This document shows, piece after piece, positions 52,249 to 60,796 of a stretch of DNA of 63,742 bases. The translations under genes were made by a program, and so were the position numbers. How positions within the stretch are numbered: the stretch's first letter is position 1; every line of letters starts with the position of its first letter. The stretch covers positions 1 through 63,742 of the forward strand of contig CALVBU010000012.1 of NCBI GenBank assembly GCA_944325875.1. Reading direction: 5' to 3'. The notes under the pieces are model-generated. The model did no database searches and was not told the origin of the DNA. It was given only the letters and a program-made list of their open reading frames with translations. The DNA comes from Candidatus Gastranaerophilales bacterium. Its GTDB lineage: Bacteria; Cyanobacteriota; Vampirovibrionia; Gastranaerophilales; Gastranaerophilaceae.

Positions 52249-53274
52249 CTATACTTTTTGTAATTTAGAATTACTCTCTACATATTTATCAATTTTTTCT
52301 GCAATATATGTCGAAAACATCGGTAATATACCATAATAAATTCCTGCAAAAATAAGAGCCGGTCTAACGATATTAATACCCTCAATATACTTATGCAACT
52401 TTGGATCATGCCTGTTCAATTCTGAAAATGTTTCAATAAATTTCCCTGATTTATTTTTAACAAAACTATTGATCCCATATCCTAAACCTAAAGTAATTGC
52501 CGTTGATACAAGATTATTATAGATTAAGGCTTTTTTACGATTTTCTTTAATTTCAGAACTTTTATTTGTTTGATACGCAGCAGATGCTGTCAAAAGAATA
52601 TCAGTAGCAGCTGTCATATTTATTGCAATATCTTTTTCTTGTTTTGCATGTTTTACCATAAACTTTTGGAAGGTTTCATTATCAAAAAGTTTTCCAATAC
52701 CTTTTGATAAAGTTTCAGTCAAACCTCCTGTAAAAGGTATCTTTTTACTTTTGATAATTTGTATATTATCAGGGTTGGTCTTTACTCTTACTGATTCTGT
52801 TTGTTTTTTGACATTAAAAAGTTTATCCATAATAACAGGAATTAAAGCGATAGTAAGGACAGATTTTGGGATCGCGGTAACAAAACCTGTTCCAAGTTTT
52901 ATCATTTGAGTTGCAAGCTTATAACTTTTTGACTTTAGCAATTCATTAGATGTTGATTTCAAAGTCTCTATCGTCTTTGGTTTTAGATATTTATCAGGAT
53001 GCTTGTCAATATTTTTAACAGCATTTTCTACTGGTAAAGCAACAGCCTCTACCATTCCATATTTTATAAGACCTGAGCAGATAGAATTTGCACAAGCATA
53101 TTGCTTATTTTCTTTCTCTACATCAGGCGTCGAAAAAATAGCAAGAGGCCTTAACGATAAAGACATCAAAAGAGAAGTCCCAGCACTAAAAGAAGTCCCG
53201 TGCTCGGATACCTTTTCTAGACTTTTTAAAACTGTTTTATTCGTTAAAATTCGGCTTATTTTTTGTACTTGCAT
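52249..53274 (-). CDS. Lineage-specific membrane protein
   Basis: Start at the ATG at 53274 (341 aa), as AGGTG lies 6 nt before it; a GTG nine bases upstream has no site. It opens MQVQKISRILTNK, with HGTSFSAG at ~25-32 (the tag). Hydrophobic stretches are at ~35-48, ~140-155 (VTAIPKSVLTIALIPVIM), ~255-268 and ~305-320 (PALIFAGIYYGILPMF). LRPLAIFSTPDVEKENKQYA parallels the RP...D...YA motif of the proteins at 36-37 kb. Function is unknown. Confidence 0.65.
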   Translation of the reverse strand: MQVQKISRILTNKTVLKSLEKVSEHGTSFSAGTSLLMSLSLRPLAIFSTPDVEKENKQYACANSICSGLIKYGMVEAVALPVENAVKNIDKHPDKYLKPKTIETLKSTSNELLKSKSYKLATQMIKLGTGFVTAIPKSVLTIALIPVIMDKLFNVKKQTESVRVKTNPDNIQIIKSKKIPFTGGLTETLSKGIGKLFDNETFQKFMVKHAKQEKDIAINMTAATDILLTASAAYQTNKSSEIKENRKKALIYNNLVSTAITLGLGYGINSFVKNKSGKFIETFSELNRHDPKLHKYIEGINIVRPALIFAGIYYGILPMFSTYIAEKIDKYVESNSKLQKV

Positions 53275-53329
53275 TATTTTCACCTAATAATAGTAGACAA
53301 CACACATAGAAAAAAGTAAAATAAATTTG

Positions 53330-54034
53330 ATGAATATATTAGAGTTTATTAAAAAAGAATTTCAAGGTTTTGGAAAATACGAAAGGATATTTTTTCCATT
53401 AGGTATTATACTCATAATATTATTATCATTTCTTATCGGAGATAGCAAAATTGCACTCATCTCGGCAATATGTGGAATAAGTTACACAATATTAGCAGGC
53501 AAAGGCAAAATATCCTGCTATATTTTAGGATTATGCGGGACAATGTGCTACGCTTATCTAGCTTATAAGAACCATTTATACGGAAACTTATTTTTATATA
53601 TGCTCTATTACTTTCCAATGCAAGTGATTGGAATATTTAAATGGAAACAACATTTAAAAAAAGATGTACAAGAAATTATAAAAACGAATCTTTCAAAAAA
53701 AGAACAACTTATATTTTTTACAATATTAATTATCGGCTCTTTAGTTACATCTGTGATACTAAAAAGACTTGGAGATGCGAGCCCGTTTATTGACGGGATA
53801 ACAACATTTTTCTCAATCGGAGGCCTACTACTCACGATAAAAAGATGTATAGAGCAATGGTATGTGTGGACTATTGTAAACGGATTATCTGTTATAATGT
53901 GGATTGACGCATACATAAACGGCTCCAATTGTCTGGCAACAGTAATAATGTGGAGCATATATTTTATACTTGGATTTTATTTTTTAAATAATTGGAAAAA
54001 AGAATTGGATTATAAAAAAGACTTTGGTATATAA
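53330..54034 (+). CDS. pnuC: Nicotinamide riboside transporter PnuC
   Basis: This 234-aa inner-membrane protein takes up nicotinamide riboside for NAD synthesis. It has ~7 membrane helices. The PnuC pattern is visible in AYLAYKNHLYGNLFLYMLYYFPMQVIGIFKW and EQWYVWTIVNGLSVIMW (Trp/Tyr-Asn binding residues; read in parts YYFPMQVIGIFKW and YVWTIVNGLSVIMW). The start is ATG at 53330; no ribosome site is visible. No NadR-type kinase is adjacent. Confidence 0.9.
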   Translation: MNILEFIKKEFQGFGKYERIFFPLGIILIILLSFLIGDSKIALISAICGISYTILAGKGKISCYILGLCGTMCYAYLAYKNHLYGNLFLYMLYYFPMQVIGIFKWKQHLKKDVQEIIKTNLSKKEQLIFFTILIIGSLVTSVILKRLGDASPFIDGITTFFSIGGLLLTIKRCIEQWYVWTIVNGLSVIMWIDAYINGSNCLATVIMWSIYFILGFYFLNNWKKELDYKKDFGI

Positions 54035-54045
54035 TATTAAAAGTT

Positions 54046-54888
54046 ATGGCTAAAATAGATTTACACATACATAGTAACTACTCAGATGGAAGTGATACAA
54101 TTCAAGAACTTGCAGAAAATATCAAAACGTCAGGTCTTGGAGTTTTTGCACTGACAGATCATGATACCATTGACGGGTGCAAAGCATTAGCCCCCCTAAT
54201 CCCTGATGATATTAAATTTATCCATGGAGTAGAACTTACCTGCAAAGCTAGAGAATGCAAATGTCATATTCTAGGGTACAATTATAACGAAAATTCCTCT
54301 GAATTAAAAGAATTATTAGGAAAAGGAAAACAGCTTCGTTTGCACAAACTTGAAACAAGAATCAACTATCTGAAAGATAAATTTGGCATTATACTATCTA
54401 AAAAAGAATTAGATTGGCTATATTCAAGAAAAAGTGTCGTAAAAATGCATATCGCAAATATCCTTGTAGAAAGAGGGCTCGCTGATAACAATATTGAAGC
54501 TATGCGAAAGTATCTTAATGGCTGTTCTACGGGGAACTCAAGGTTTGATGGCGAAGAAGCTATAAATGCAATATTGAAATCCGGAGGCATTCCTATCTGG
54601 GCACATCCTCTTGGCGGAGAATGCGAAAGACACTTAAAAGAAGATGAATTCATTCCTAAGTTAAAAACACTTATTGATTGTGGGATTCAAGGCTTAGAAT
54701 GTTATTATTCAAGATATTCAGAAGATGAAATTAATTTCCTTGTAAATTGCGCGAACAAATATAACTTATATATTACAGGTGGAAGTGATTATCACGGGAC
54801 TAATAAAAATATTCCTCTCGGAACATTAAATTGTCAGAATTTATATATTGATTCATCTAAACTAAATTTAGGAAATTTATTAAACTAA
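54046..54888 (+). CDS. PHP-domain phosphoesterase
   Basis: This 280-aa metal-dependent enzyme is of the PHP/YciV (RNase AM) group, which removes phosphates or trims nucleotides. Metal ligands are visible in DLHIHSNYSDGSDTIQEL, FALTDHDTIDG, IHGVELTCK, HILGYNYN, IWAHPLGG and GGSDYHGTNK. Length fits the family. It follows pnuC by 11 nt and overlaps the next gene by one base, so the three form an operon. Its exact substrate (pAp or RNA 5' ends) is unknown. Confidence 0.9.
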   Translation: MAKIDLHIHSNYSDGSDTIQELAENIKTSGLGVFALTDHDTIDGCKALAPLIPDDIKFIHGVELTCKARECKCHILGYNYNENSSELKELLGKGKQLRLHKLETRINYLKDKFGIILSKKELDWLYSRKSVVKMHIANILVERGLADNNIEAMRKYLNGCSTGNSRFDGEEAINAILKSGGIPIWAHPLGGECERHLKEDEFIPKLKTLIDCGIQGLECYYSRYSEDEINFLVNCANKYNLYITGGSDYHGTNKNIPLGTLNCQNLYIDSSKLNLGNLLN

Positions 54889-55382
54889 TGAATGAATGCA
54901 TAAGTTTTAACCCAATTATAAATCAAGATTCAAAAATACTTATTTTAGGGTCAATGCCTGGAATAAAATCTTTGGAAGCTCAAGAGTACTATGCCCATCC
55001 GCAAAATCGTTTCTGGAAAATTATTGGAATACTTTTCAATGTAAAAGATTTAGATACTCAAGACTACACAAATAAAACAAAAACTTTACTAAAAAATAAT
55101 ATAGCTCTTTGGGATACAATAAAATTTTGCACAAGAGAAGGCAGCCTTGATTCTGCAATAGAAAATGAAAAACCTAACGACTTAGACTCATTGCTGAATC
55201 ATTATCCAAATATAAAAACAATATGCTTAAACGGAAATAAAGCATATATTTCGTTAAAAAAATATTTTCCAAAACTTTTTGAAAAATGCTCAATAATAAA
55301 ACTTCCATCAACAAGTCCGGCAAACGCAAAGTGGACAATCGAAAAACTAACTGCAGAATGGGAAAAATACTTAAAATTATAA
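54888..55382 (+). CDS. Family 6 uracil/hypoxanthine-DNA glycosylase
   Basis: It removes deaminated bases (hypoxanthine, possibly uracil) from DNA. The 164-aa protein has the family-6 motif LILGSMPGIKSLEAQEYYAH, split as LGSMPGIKS and EYYAHPQNRFW, then ALWDTIKFCTREGSLD and LPSTSPANA. The length matches hypoxanthine-DNA glycosylases. The TAATG overlap ties it to the PHP gene. Confidence 0.9.
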   Translation: MNECISFNPIINQDSKILILGSMPGIKSLEAQEYYAHPQNRFWKIIGILFNVKDLDTQDYTNKTKTLLKNNIALWDTIKFCTREGSLDSAIENEKPNDLDSLLNHYPNIKTICLNGNKAYISLKKYFPKLFEKCSIIKLPSTSPANAKWTIEKLTAEWEKYLKL

Positions 55383-55432
55383 GCTTGGAAATCCAGGTTT
55401 GCAGTATAATACCATTGAAAATCGATAAGAAC

Positions 55433-56074
55433 ATGATTAATTTAAATAATAAAATCAAAAGAATTATATTATACTTAATAGGTATGAATATTATGGCATT
55501 GGGAATTGTTCTTAATACAAGAACAGACTTAGGAGTAGCCGCAATAAGTTCTGTCCCTTTTGCTTATTCTATACTTTTAAATAAGTCTCTGGGACTTACT
55601 ACGTTTATTTTATATATAATATTCATTGTTATACAATGTATTATCTTAAAAAAATTCGATTACAAATTATTTATGCAAATACCAATGGCATTTTTAGTAA
55701 GCATTTTTATAGAAATATTTGATATAACACTCCCAACCTACAAACTACCGTTTAACATTGCATTTATAACACTATTAATATCAAATACCTTAACCGGACT
55801 AGGAGTATATCTGATGACGAAAGCTAACTTAATTTTAGATCCAGGGAATGGTATCGTTGAGACATTATGTGAATACTTAAAACGCCCCTTTTCATATCTA
55901 AGAATTAGATTTGATATTTCTCTTGTTATCTTTACATGCATATCAGGACTGGTAATAAAAGGGGAAATTGTTGGAATTGGGCTTGGAACAATTATTTCTG
56001 CTTATTTAATAGGAAAAATGGTTGGAGTAAGCGAGCAATTACTTGATACAAAAATCAATAAATTTATATTATGA
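55433..56074 (+). CDS. YczE/YitT-like membrane protein
   Basis: I start it at 55433 (213 aa); the longer frame lies over the glycosylase gene. It has five to six membrane helices, opening with LYLIGMNIMALGIVLNTRTDLGVAA, then GVYLMTKANLILDPGNGIVE and VGIGLGTIISAYLIGKMVG, the pattern of YczE/YitT-type proteins. Such proteins are of unknown function. A TATAAT at 55405-55410 may give it a promoter of its own. Confidence 0.82.
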   Translation: MINLNNKIKRIILYLIGMNIMALGIVLNTRTDLGVAAISSVPFAYSILLNKSLGLTTFILYIIFIVIQCIILKKFDYKLFMQIPMAFLVSIFIEIFDITLPTYKLPFNIAFITLLISNTLTGLGVYLMTKANLILDPGNGIVETLCEYLKRPFSYLRIRFDISLVIFTCISGLVIKGEIVGIGLGTIISAYLIGKMVGVSEQLLDTKINKFIL

Positions 56075-56172
56075 TAATAGTAAATCTAAGCAAATAAGAA
56101 TCATCTAAACCTTTACAAATGGTTGATATAAAAATAATTAATATATTATTTTAATTAATATAAATTTTTATG

Positions 56173-56178
56173 TATAAT
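56173..56178 (+). promoter_or_regulatory. -10 box of the nuclease-PLD gene, leaderless start
   Basis: TATAAT ends 7 nt before the ATG at 56186. A TTTAAT at 56150-56155 (17-nt spacer) is a modest -35. No ribosome site is present. Confidence 0.45.
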
Positions 56179-56185
56179 AACCGTA

Positions 56186-57925
56186 ATGAGATTTTTTTTT
56201 GCAATTGCTTTCCTACTGACAACTGTGTCAATTTTACCAGTAACCGCATCAGTTGAACATAAGGTAATTAAGGTTATTGATGGGGATACTGTATATGTTG
56301 ACTTTAACGATAACGGAATAGCTGAACAAGATGAAAAAGTCCGCATAAATGGAATTGATACATTTGAAACTAAACTCAATGACGGACTTAATTGGCAAAT
56401 GAAACTATATAACTTTACTCAAGATGAAGCTTTAGGGCTTGGGTATTATGGTAAAGAATTTGCTAAAAAAGAGCTTCTGAATAAGCCTGTAAGAGCTGAA
56501 TACACAGCAGAAGAAAAGTTAGATAAAAATAATAGATACCTGATGTCGCTCTACTATGATTGCAATAAACATGGTAAATGCAAAAGCTATGAAAAAGAAG
56601 TGCTGAAAGCAGGACTTGCGACAATTTATACAAAATCTAACCTTGCAGAAGAATTAAAACCTTATCAGAACCTAGATAAAATAAAAGCTAATGCAAAAAA
56701 ATCATATAAGCTAAATCTTGTTGTATTAAATTATAAAAACGGTAAATATCACAAAACTACTTGTAAGTATGGTTGGAAATCTGGTCAACAGGAGTTGATT
56801 AATAAACCTTCAATCAAATATGTACCTGCCAGCTGTTGCTATCCAAAAGAAATAAAAGAAAAAAAGTACAAGCCATATAAAAGAGTTGTAAAACCCGATG
56901 CCAAAGATGGGAATATTGAATTATATTTTCTAAGTCCGTTAAAACAAAAACACCCAGAAAATTCTTGCAAAAGTTCCGCTTGTAAAGCTCTTTTGTACAA
57001 TATTGATAATGCAAAAGAAAGTATAGACTTTGCAATATATGGAATTGCAGAACAAGACAAGATTTTTGAAGCATTAGTCAATGCTCAGAAAAGAGGTGTT
57101 AAAGTTCGGTGGGTAACTGATTTAACAGAAAATAAAGAAAATATTTATTTTGATACATACAAATTAATGGATAAAATTCCAACTTTCACAACGGATTATG
57201 AAAGTGCCGAATCAATAAATATTCCTGATTATAAATATAAATTTGATTTTCAGGGAGCTTTAATGCATAATAAATTTTTTATCTTTGATAGTCAAAAGGT
57301 CTTTACGGGTTCTACAAATATTTCTTCAAGCTGCTTAACAGGATACAATGCAAATATCGCTGTATTGATTAATTCAAAAGAGATTGCGAATTTATATAAA
57401 AAAGAATTTGAGCAAATGTATAATGGAAAGTTCCATAATATGAAAAATCGCGTTAGTAATAATGAAGATATTTTAGTAGATAAAAAATATATCTCAGTTT
57501 ATTTTTCTCCGACAAATAAAATCTCAACAACTCAAATTATACCTTTGATAAATCAAGCACAAAAATCTATTTATATTCCTGCATTCTATTTAACTCATAA
57601 TGATATAATCAACGCACTTATTGATGCTCACAAAAGAGAAATTGATATTAAAATCATAGTTGATGAGACAAGTGTCAAAGGAAAATATGTAAATGTAGAT
57701 TATATAATACAAAATGGTATTGATGTAAAAGTTGAAAATTGGAATGGGAAAATGCATATGAAATCTATTATCATAGATGATGATATCCTTGTTATAGGCT
57801 CTATGAATTTTACTAAACAAGGGGAAAGAATGAATGATGAAAATTGCATAGTTATTAAAAATTCTCAAATATTAAATAGTGCATATAAAAAAATCTTTTT
57901 TAAACTTTGGAATTCAATCAAATAA
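56186..57925 (+). CDS. Secreted staphylococcal-nuclease-like / phospholipase D fusion
   Basis: This 579-aa protein has a signal peptide (FFFAIAFLLTTVSILPVTA). Residues ~24-165 form an SNase domain: VIDGDTVYVDFN with metal Asp, RINGIDTFETK, then YGKEFAKKELL. A Cys-rich linker follows (~195-260; TTCKYG, ASCCYP). Two HKD motifs complete a PLD unit: MHNKFFIFD with GSTNIS (~360) and MHMKSIIIDD with GSMNF (~522). Both halves should cleave phosphodiesters, most likely nucleic acid outside the inner membrane (lipid also possible). Its leaderless promoter is its own. Confidence 0.88.
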   Translation: MRFFFAIAFLLTTVSILPVTASVEHKVIKVIDGDTVYVDFNDNGIAEQDEKVRINGIDTFETKLNDGLNWQMKLYNFTQDEALGLGYYGKEFAKKELLNKPVRAEYTAEEKLDKNNRYLMSLYYDCNKHGKCKSYEKEVLKAGLATIYTKSNLAEELKPYQNLDKIKANAKKSYKLNLVVLNYKNGKYHKTTCKYGWKSGQQELINKPSIKYVPASCCYPKEIKEKKYKPYKRVVKPDAKDGNIELYFLSPLKQKHPENSCKSSACKALLYNIDNAKESIDFAIYGIAEQDKIFEALVNAQKRGVKVRWVTDLTENKENIYFDTYKLMDKIPTFTTDYESAESINIPDYKYKFDFQGALMHNKFFIFDSQKVFTGSTNISSSCLTGYNANIAVLINSKEIANLYKKEFEQMYNGKFHNMKNRVSNNEDILVDKKYISVYFSPTNKISTTQIIPLINQAQKSIYIPAFYLTHNDIINALIDAHKREIDIKIIVDETSVKGKYVNVDYIIQNGIDVKVENWNGKMHMKSIIIDDDILVIGSMNFTKQGERMNDENCIVIKNSQILNSAYKKIFFKLWNSIK

Positions 57926-58702
57926 ATCAAAAAGTTTATTTATAACAGTAATTTTAGTTTTTTTATTTTTATAAAACTCTCTGATTTTTTTGACATTTTC
58001 AGGTCTTATCATTTCTACTAAGGACATATCAATATTCCATCCGACTCTTTTGAAATTTCTACTATTAGCATTATTTTTATCATCTTCGTATTGCTTAGCT
58101 TTAAAAAACAAATCAGGATGATGCTCGTATAGATTTAACCAATTATTTTTACTTTGAAACGGGCAAAAATAACAACCCGAACGATTTGACCATTCATAAT
58201 ATTTAGGAATTCCGATACCCGATTTATTTAAAATTTCCATAATATCTGAATAATTTAAGCCATAATCAACAAATGGGTAAACCTCTTTTATTCTTTGATT
58301 ATTATATTTATTATATTCTGCACGTTGTAATTCATCAGCTCTAATTCCTATAAAAAGGTGAATTATTGAGTTATTTTTATTTAATTTGTCAACTATAAAT
58401 TTCTTAAAAGGTTTTGTTTTTAATTCTACTGTGCACCACCTTTTTATTGGAGAAGGGAAATAATTATGTAAAAGCATTAGGTGTTCAAAACTTTTTTCAG
58501 GTTTTACCCTGTGAATTTTTTTATTTAGAAAGATTTCAATTTTATTCAAATAATCATAAGTTTCAGGCAATTCGCACTCTGTATCGCAAAAAACCAGTTC
58601 TAGTTTTTCAAAGATTTCAGACATATTCTCTTTCATAAAGAAAGCAAGAGCTGTAGAATCTTTACCGCCTGATAGTGATAAAATATGATGTTCTTTTTCC
58701 AT
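57914..58702 (-). CDS. PAPS-reductase-like (adenine nucleotide alpha hydrolase) protein
   Basis: This 262-aa protein has the PP-loop LSLSGGKDSTALAFF and CDTECELPETYDYL, then RWCTVELKTKPFK, as in PAPS reductase-like proteins. RSGCYFCPFQSKNNW is a Cys pair typical of the accessory (DndC-like or phage) branch, not of CysH in sulfate assimilation. AGGAGAACTA precedes the ATG. Its 3' end overlaps the nuclease-PLD gene by 12 bp. No Dnd partners or sulfate genes are near. A role in DNA or RNA sulfur chemistry is only inference. Confidence 0.85.
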   Translation of the reverse strand: MEKEHHILSLSGGKDSTALAFFMKENMSEIFEKLELVFCDTECELPETYDYLNKIEIFLNKKIHRVKPEKSFEHLMLLHNYFPSPIKRWCTVELKTKPFKKFIVDKLNKNNSIIHLFIGIRADELQRAEYNKYNNQRIKEVYPFVDYGLNYSDIMEILNKSGIGIPKYYEWSNRSGCYFCPFQSKNNWLNLYEHHPDLFFKAKQYEDDKNNANSRNFKRVGWNIDMSLVEMIRPENVKKIREFYKNKKTKITVINKLFDLFD

Positions 58703-58730
58703 TAGTTCTCCTTATTTAAAATAACAAATA

Positions 58731-58760
58731 AGCACAGCAAAGCATCTGCTTCACTGTGCT
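58731..58760 (-). promoter_or_regulatory. Hairpin in the leader of the PAPS-reductase-like gene
   Basis: AGCACAG (58731-58737) pairs with CTGTGCT (58754-58760), with an inner AAGCA/TGCTT helix. It is followed on the minus strand by T-rich DNA and then the ribosome site. It may be a terminator of upstream transcription or a leader control element. Confidence 0.45.
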
Positions 58761-59029
58761 AAAAAATTTCAGTTACTCCTTGCAAACACAAAAATCATCT
58801 AGGATTAAAGCTTAGCAAGAGGTGTATTACCTTTTACATTATTACTGCAAAATGACAAATATGACTATTACTTAATCTTTTTTTAAGGTTTTACAATTAT
58901 CTCTTTTACTCATAAAAAAAAGAATTCCAATCTGCACCTTAAAATTTTCAAAAAGAGAATTTAGGAGATATTTTAATAAAAATTGGTAAAAATTAAGCTT
59001 AAAAAATTCTCTAAATAAAATCACATATC
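58761..59029. other. A/T-rich stretch without a gene
   Basis: I see no credible frame. A weak helix (GAGAATTT with AAATTCTC, ~58955-59012) precedes the strong terminator at 59030, so an untranslated plus-strand transcript is possible. With its A/T content and the gene remnants downstream, it reads as the edge of a decaying element. Confidence 0.4.
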
Positions 59030-59057
59030 AAAAACCGCCCCAGAGTGGGCGGTTTTT
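59030..59057. terminator. Strong GC-core terminator
   Basis: AAAAACCGCCC (59030-59040) pairs with GGGCGGTTTTT (59047-59057). A-run and T-run make it work on either strand. No intact gene ends nearby, so the gene it served may be lost. Confidence 0.88.
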
Positions 59058-59158
59058 CAAACTTATATCTTCACTAATTCCTAATCTATATACTAAAAAA
59101 CGGAGAAGGTAGTTTCTGCATCAAAAGTCTATCTTAAAATCTTAGAGCTATTTAAAAC

Positions 59159-59191
59159 AAATTCCCTGCTAATTCAATTTTCAGGGAATTT
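59159..59191. repeat. Hairpin AAATTCCCTG...CAGGGAATTT (copy 1)
   Basis: 10-bp inverted repeat with a 13-nt loop. Its core AATTCCCTG/CAGGGAATT recurs in the hairpin at 59246-59279. Confidence 0.6.
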
Positions 59192-59245
59192 TGAATTAAT
59201 TTCGCAAAAGTTACCTTTTAAAAACTTTTATAACAATATTTAGGG

Positions 59246-59279
59246 ACAATTCCCTGCTTGATACAATGCAGGGAATTGT
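59246..59279. repeat. Hairpin ACAATTCCCTGC...GCAGGGAATTGT (copy 2)
   Basis: 12-bp perfect inverted repeat with a 10-nt loop and the same core as the hairpin at 59159. The pair suggests an extragenic repeat or duplicated terminator next to the gene remnants. Confidence 0.65.
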
Positions 59280-59315
59280 AATTCCTTATTATATTTAAAT
59301 TATTATATTTTGTTA

Positions 59316-59690
59316 TTATTTAATACTCGGGTTACTTCTGTAGTAACCCTTTACTTTTGTTCCATCAGAACGAGTATATGAGTTTACATAAATTAAATTT
59401 CCCGCTTTTAATTGTTGTTTTGCTTCTGACATAATTTTTCCTGCTGCCAATTGTTGATTTATAAAACTTTCTAAACGACTATATTCTTCTGATGTCATTT
59501 GTTTTATTTCTTTATTGGTAAATATCCTATCGCTATCAATATTTCTAAAATCAATATCCAGATTAATTTACTCTTTTAGCCGAGTAGGTTTATACTCAAC
59601 AGCATTTTCTAAATCTCCCATTCCTTCAATAAAATGATATTTTAATGGATATGTGCCCCCTAAATATTTACTATCTACGTTTTTGGTTAT
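59316..59690 (-). pseudogene. Broken gene with an in-frame TAA
   Basis: One minus-strand frame reads from ~59690 through ILNYITKNVDSKYLGG and ENAVEYKPTRLKE, hits TAA at 59570-59568, then continues in the same frame as INLDIDFRNIDSDRIF, SRLESFINQQLAAGK and YTRSDGTKVKGYYRSNPSIK to a real stop. The last 60 residues could be translated from an ATG at 59498, but the continuity across the TAA suggests one former gene. The YTRSDGTKVKGYYR tail recalls C-termini of phage or mobile-element structural proteins; that is from memory and unsure. Confidence 0.6.
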
Positions 59691-59825
59691 GTAATTGAGT
59701 ATTGTAAAGATGGTCAGACTATAAAATACATTCCAAAAGAAAAGCCAGAAACAGAAAAAGTACTAAGAAAAACAAATTATGAGGCAGATGGTAAAACTAT
59801 AAAAAAGGTTATTGAGTATAGTTAG
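59664..59825 (+). pseudogene. 3' remnant of a gene on the plus strand
   Basis: An open frame of 53 codons without any start codon ends in TAG at 59823. It reads VIEYCKDGQTIKYIPKEK and NYEADGKTIKKVIEYS, two related repeats of a Y-x-DG-x-T-IK pattern. It abuts the minus-strand remnant, so a rearrangement joined two gene fragments. I recognise no family. Confidence 0.45.
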
Positions 59826-59894
59826 TAGAATTAATTTAAATTTCTAAATTTGCATGTCCCCAATTTTCCAAACCGGTTGTTTTTTTTACAATTT

Positions 59895-59978
59895 GCAACA
59901 AGAATGTTAGAAAGAGGGGTACAACCAATAGTAGTATCAAGATTAAATTTACAATTATTATCAAAAGTTCATGTTTGA
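59895..59978 (+). pseudogene. Remnant of a tyrosine recombinase (integrase)
   Basis: The frame reads ATRMLERGVQPIVVSRL, then NLQLLSKVHV and a stop. This matches the catalytic-domain stretch of phage-type integrases (H-x-FATRMLExGVxxxxVxxLLGHSxxxTTxxYxHV) with the LLGHS part deleted and no upstream coding sequence. It indicates past integration of a mobile element here. Confidence 0.7.
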
Positions 59979-60041
59979 GCTATAATTTAATAAAAGGTAA
60001 GCTACGTTTATCATACATATAAAGATAGTCGAGGTATAAAA

Positions 60042-60785
60042 ATGATTTGCAAAATTATTTTAGTTGTTATCGCTTTATTTTTAATATTGCTATTAGCAAT
60101 AAGTGCTATAAAGTCTGTATATTCTAATTTAAAGGACCATTTTATCTTATTTTTTAAAGATATGACATTATCAGATGAAGAACATAAAAATATAGATGAG
60201 AAGTTAAAGAAACAGTACAGAGAGTCTTCTTTATGTGAGATTCTAAATCCTAAAACAAACACAGACAATGAAAATAATGGAACTCAAGATACTAATTTAA
60301 AGGAAAATATTGATTTATTAGTACAGATAAAAGATTTTTATAAAAATGAAATAAATATATTTATTAATGATTATAATGAATTTTTAAAAAAAGTAGATTT
60401 TATGTTCCAAATGTTTTCTATGCCTATACCAATCTATATAGGTATAATTTCATATATATTAAGAAACAAACATAATACTGAAATAGTATATGGGTTGTTA
60501 ATTTTTGCTATCGTACTTTATCTTTATTATTTTGTAAGGGTTGTATGGATCCAATCATTAAAAAATGGTTTTTCAAAAATTTCTGTTGAATTCCCCTTTT
60601 TAATAAAAAATATTTCATTAAAAAAATACCTAGAAAGTTATATCATGAATTCAGCAGTATATCTAAAAATACAAAGAGAAAATTTAATCAGATTGAAACG
60701 GAAAATTCAATACATACATGCTGAATATATAGCAAGTTCAATATTTCTAATTCTTGTTATAATAATTATGTATATTGCTAAATAA
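60042..60785 (+). CDS. Hypothetical membrane protein of a two-gene cassette
   Basis: This 247-aa protein has a strong N-terminal membrane helix (IILVVIALFLILLLAISAI), a soluble charged stretch (~35-110), two central membrane helices (~128-170; IPIYIGIISYIL, LLIFAIVLYLYYFV) and a C-terminal one (IFLILVIIIMYIA). GAGGT precedes the ATG. It sits in the decayed mobile-element region, followed 11 nt later by a 66-aa gene with a perfect ribosome site. I recognise no family. A membrane-acting defence or toxin-type function is possible but unproven. Confidence 0.65.
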   Translation: MICKIILVVIALFLILLLAISAIKSVYSNLKDHFILFFKDMTLSDEEHKNIDEKLKKQYRESSLCEILNPKTNTDNENNGTQDTNLKENIDLLVQIKDFYKNEINIFINDYNEFLKKVDFMFQMFSMPIPIYIGIISYILRNKHNTEIVYGLLIFAIVLYLYYFVRVVWIQSLKNGFSKISVEFPFLIKNISLKKYLESYIMNSAVYLKIQRENLIRLKRKIQYIHAEYIASSIFLILVIIIMYIAK

Positions 60786-60796
60786 AGGAGGATAAC

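Noticed and set aside
53284-53329. NAD-II or other riboswitch before pnuC
   Set aside because: The gap is only ~45 nt and A/T-rich, with no stable fold.
59568-59570. In-frame TAA as stop-codon recoding
   Set aside because: All other genes here use TAA normally and the surroundings are pseudogenes; decay is simpler.
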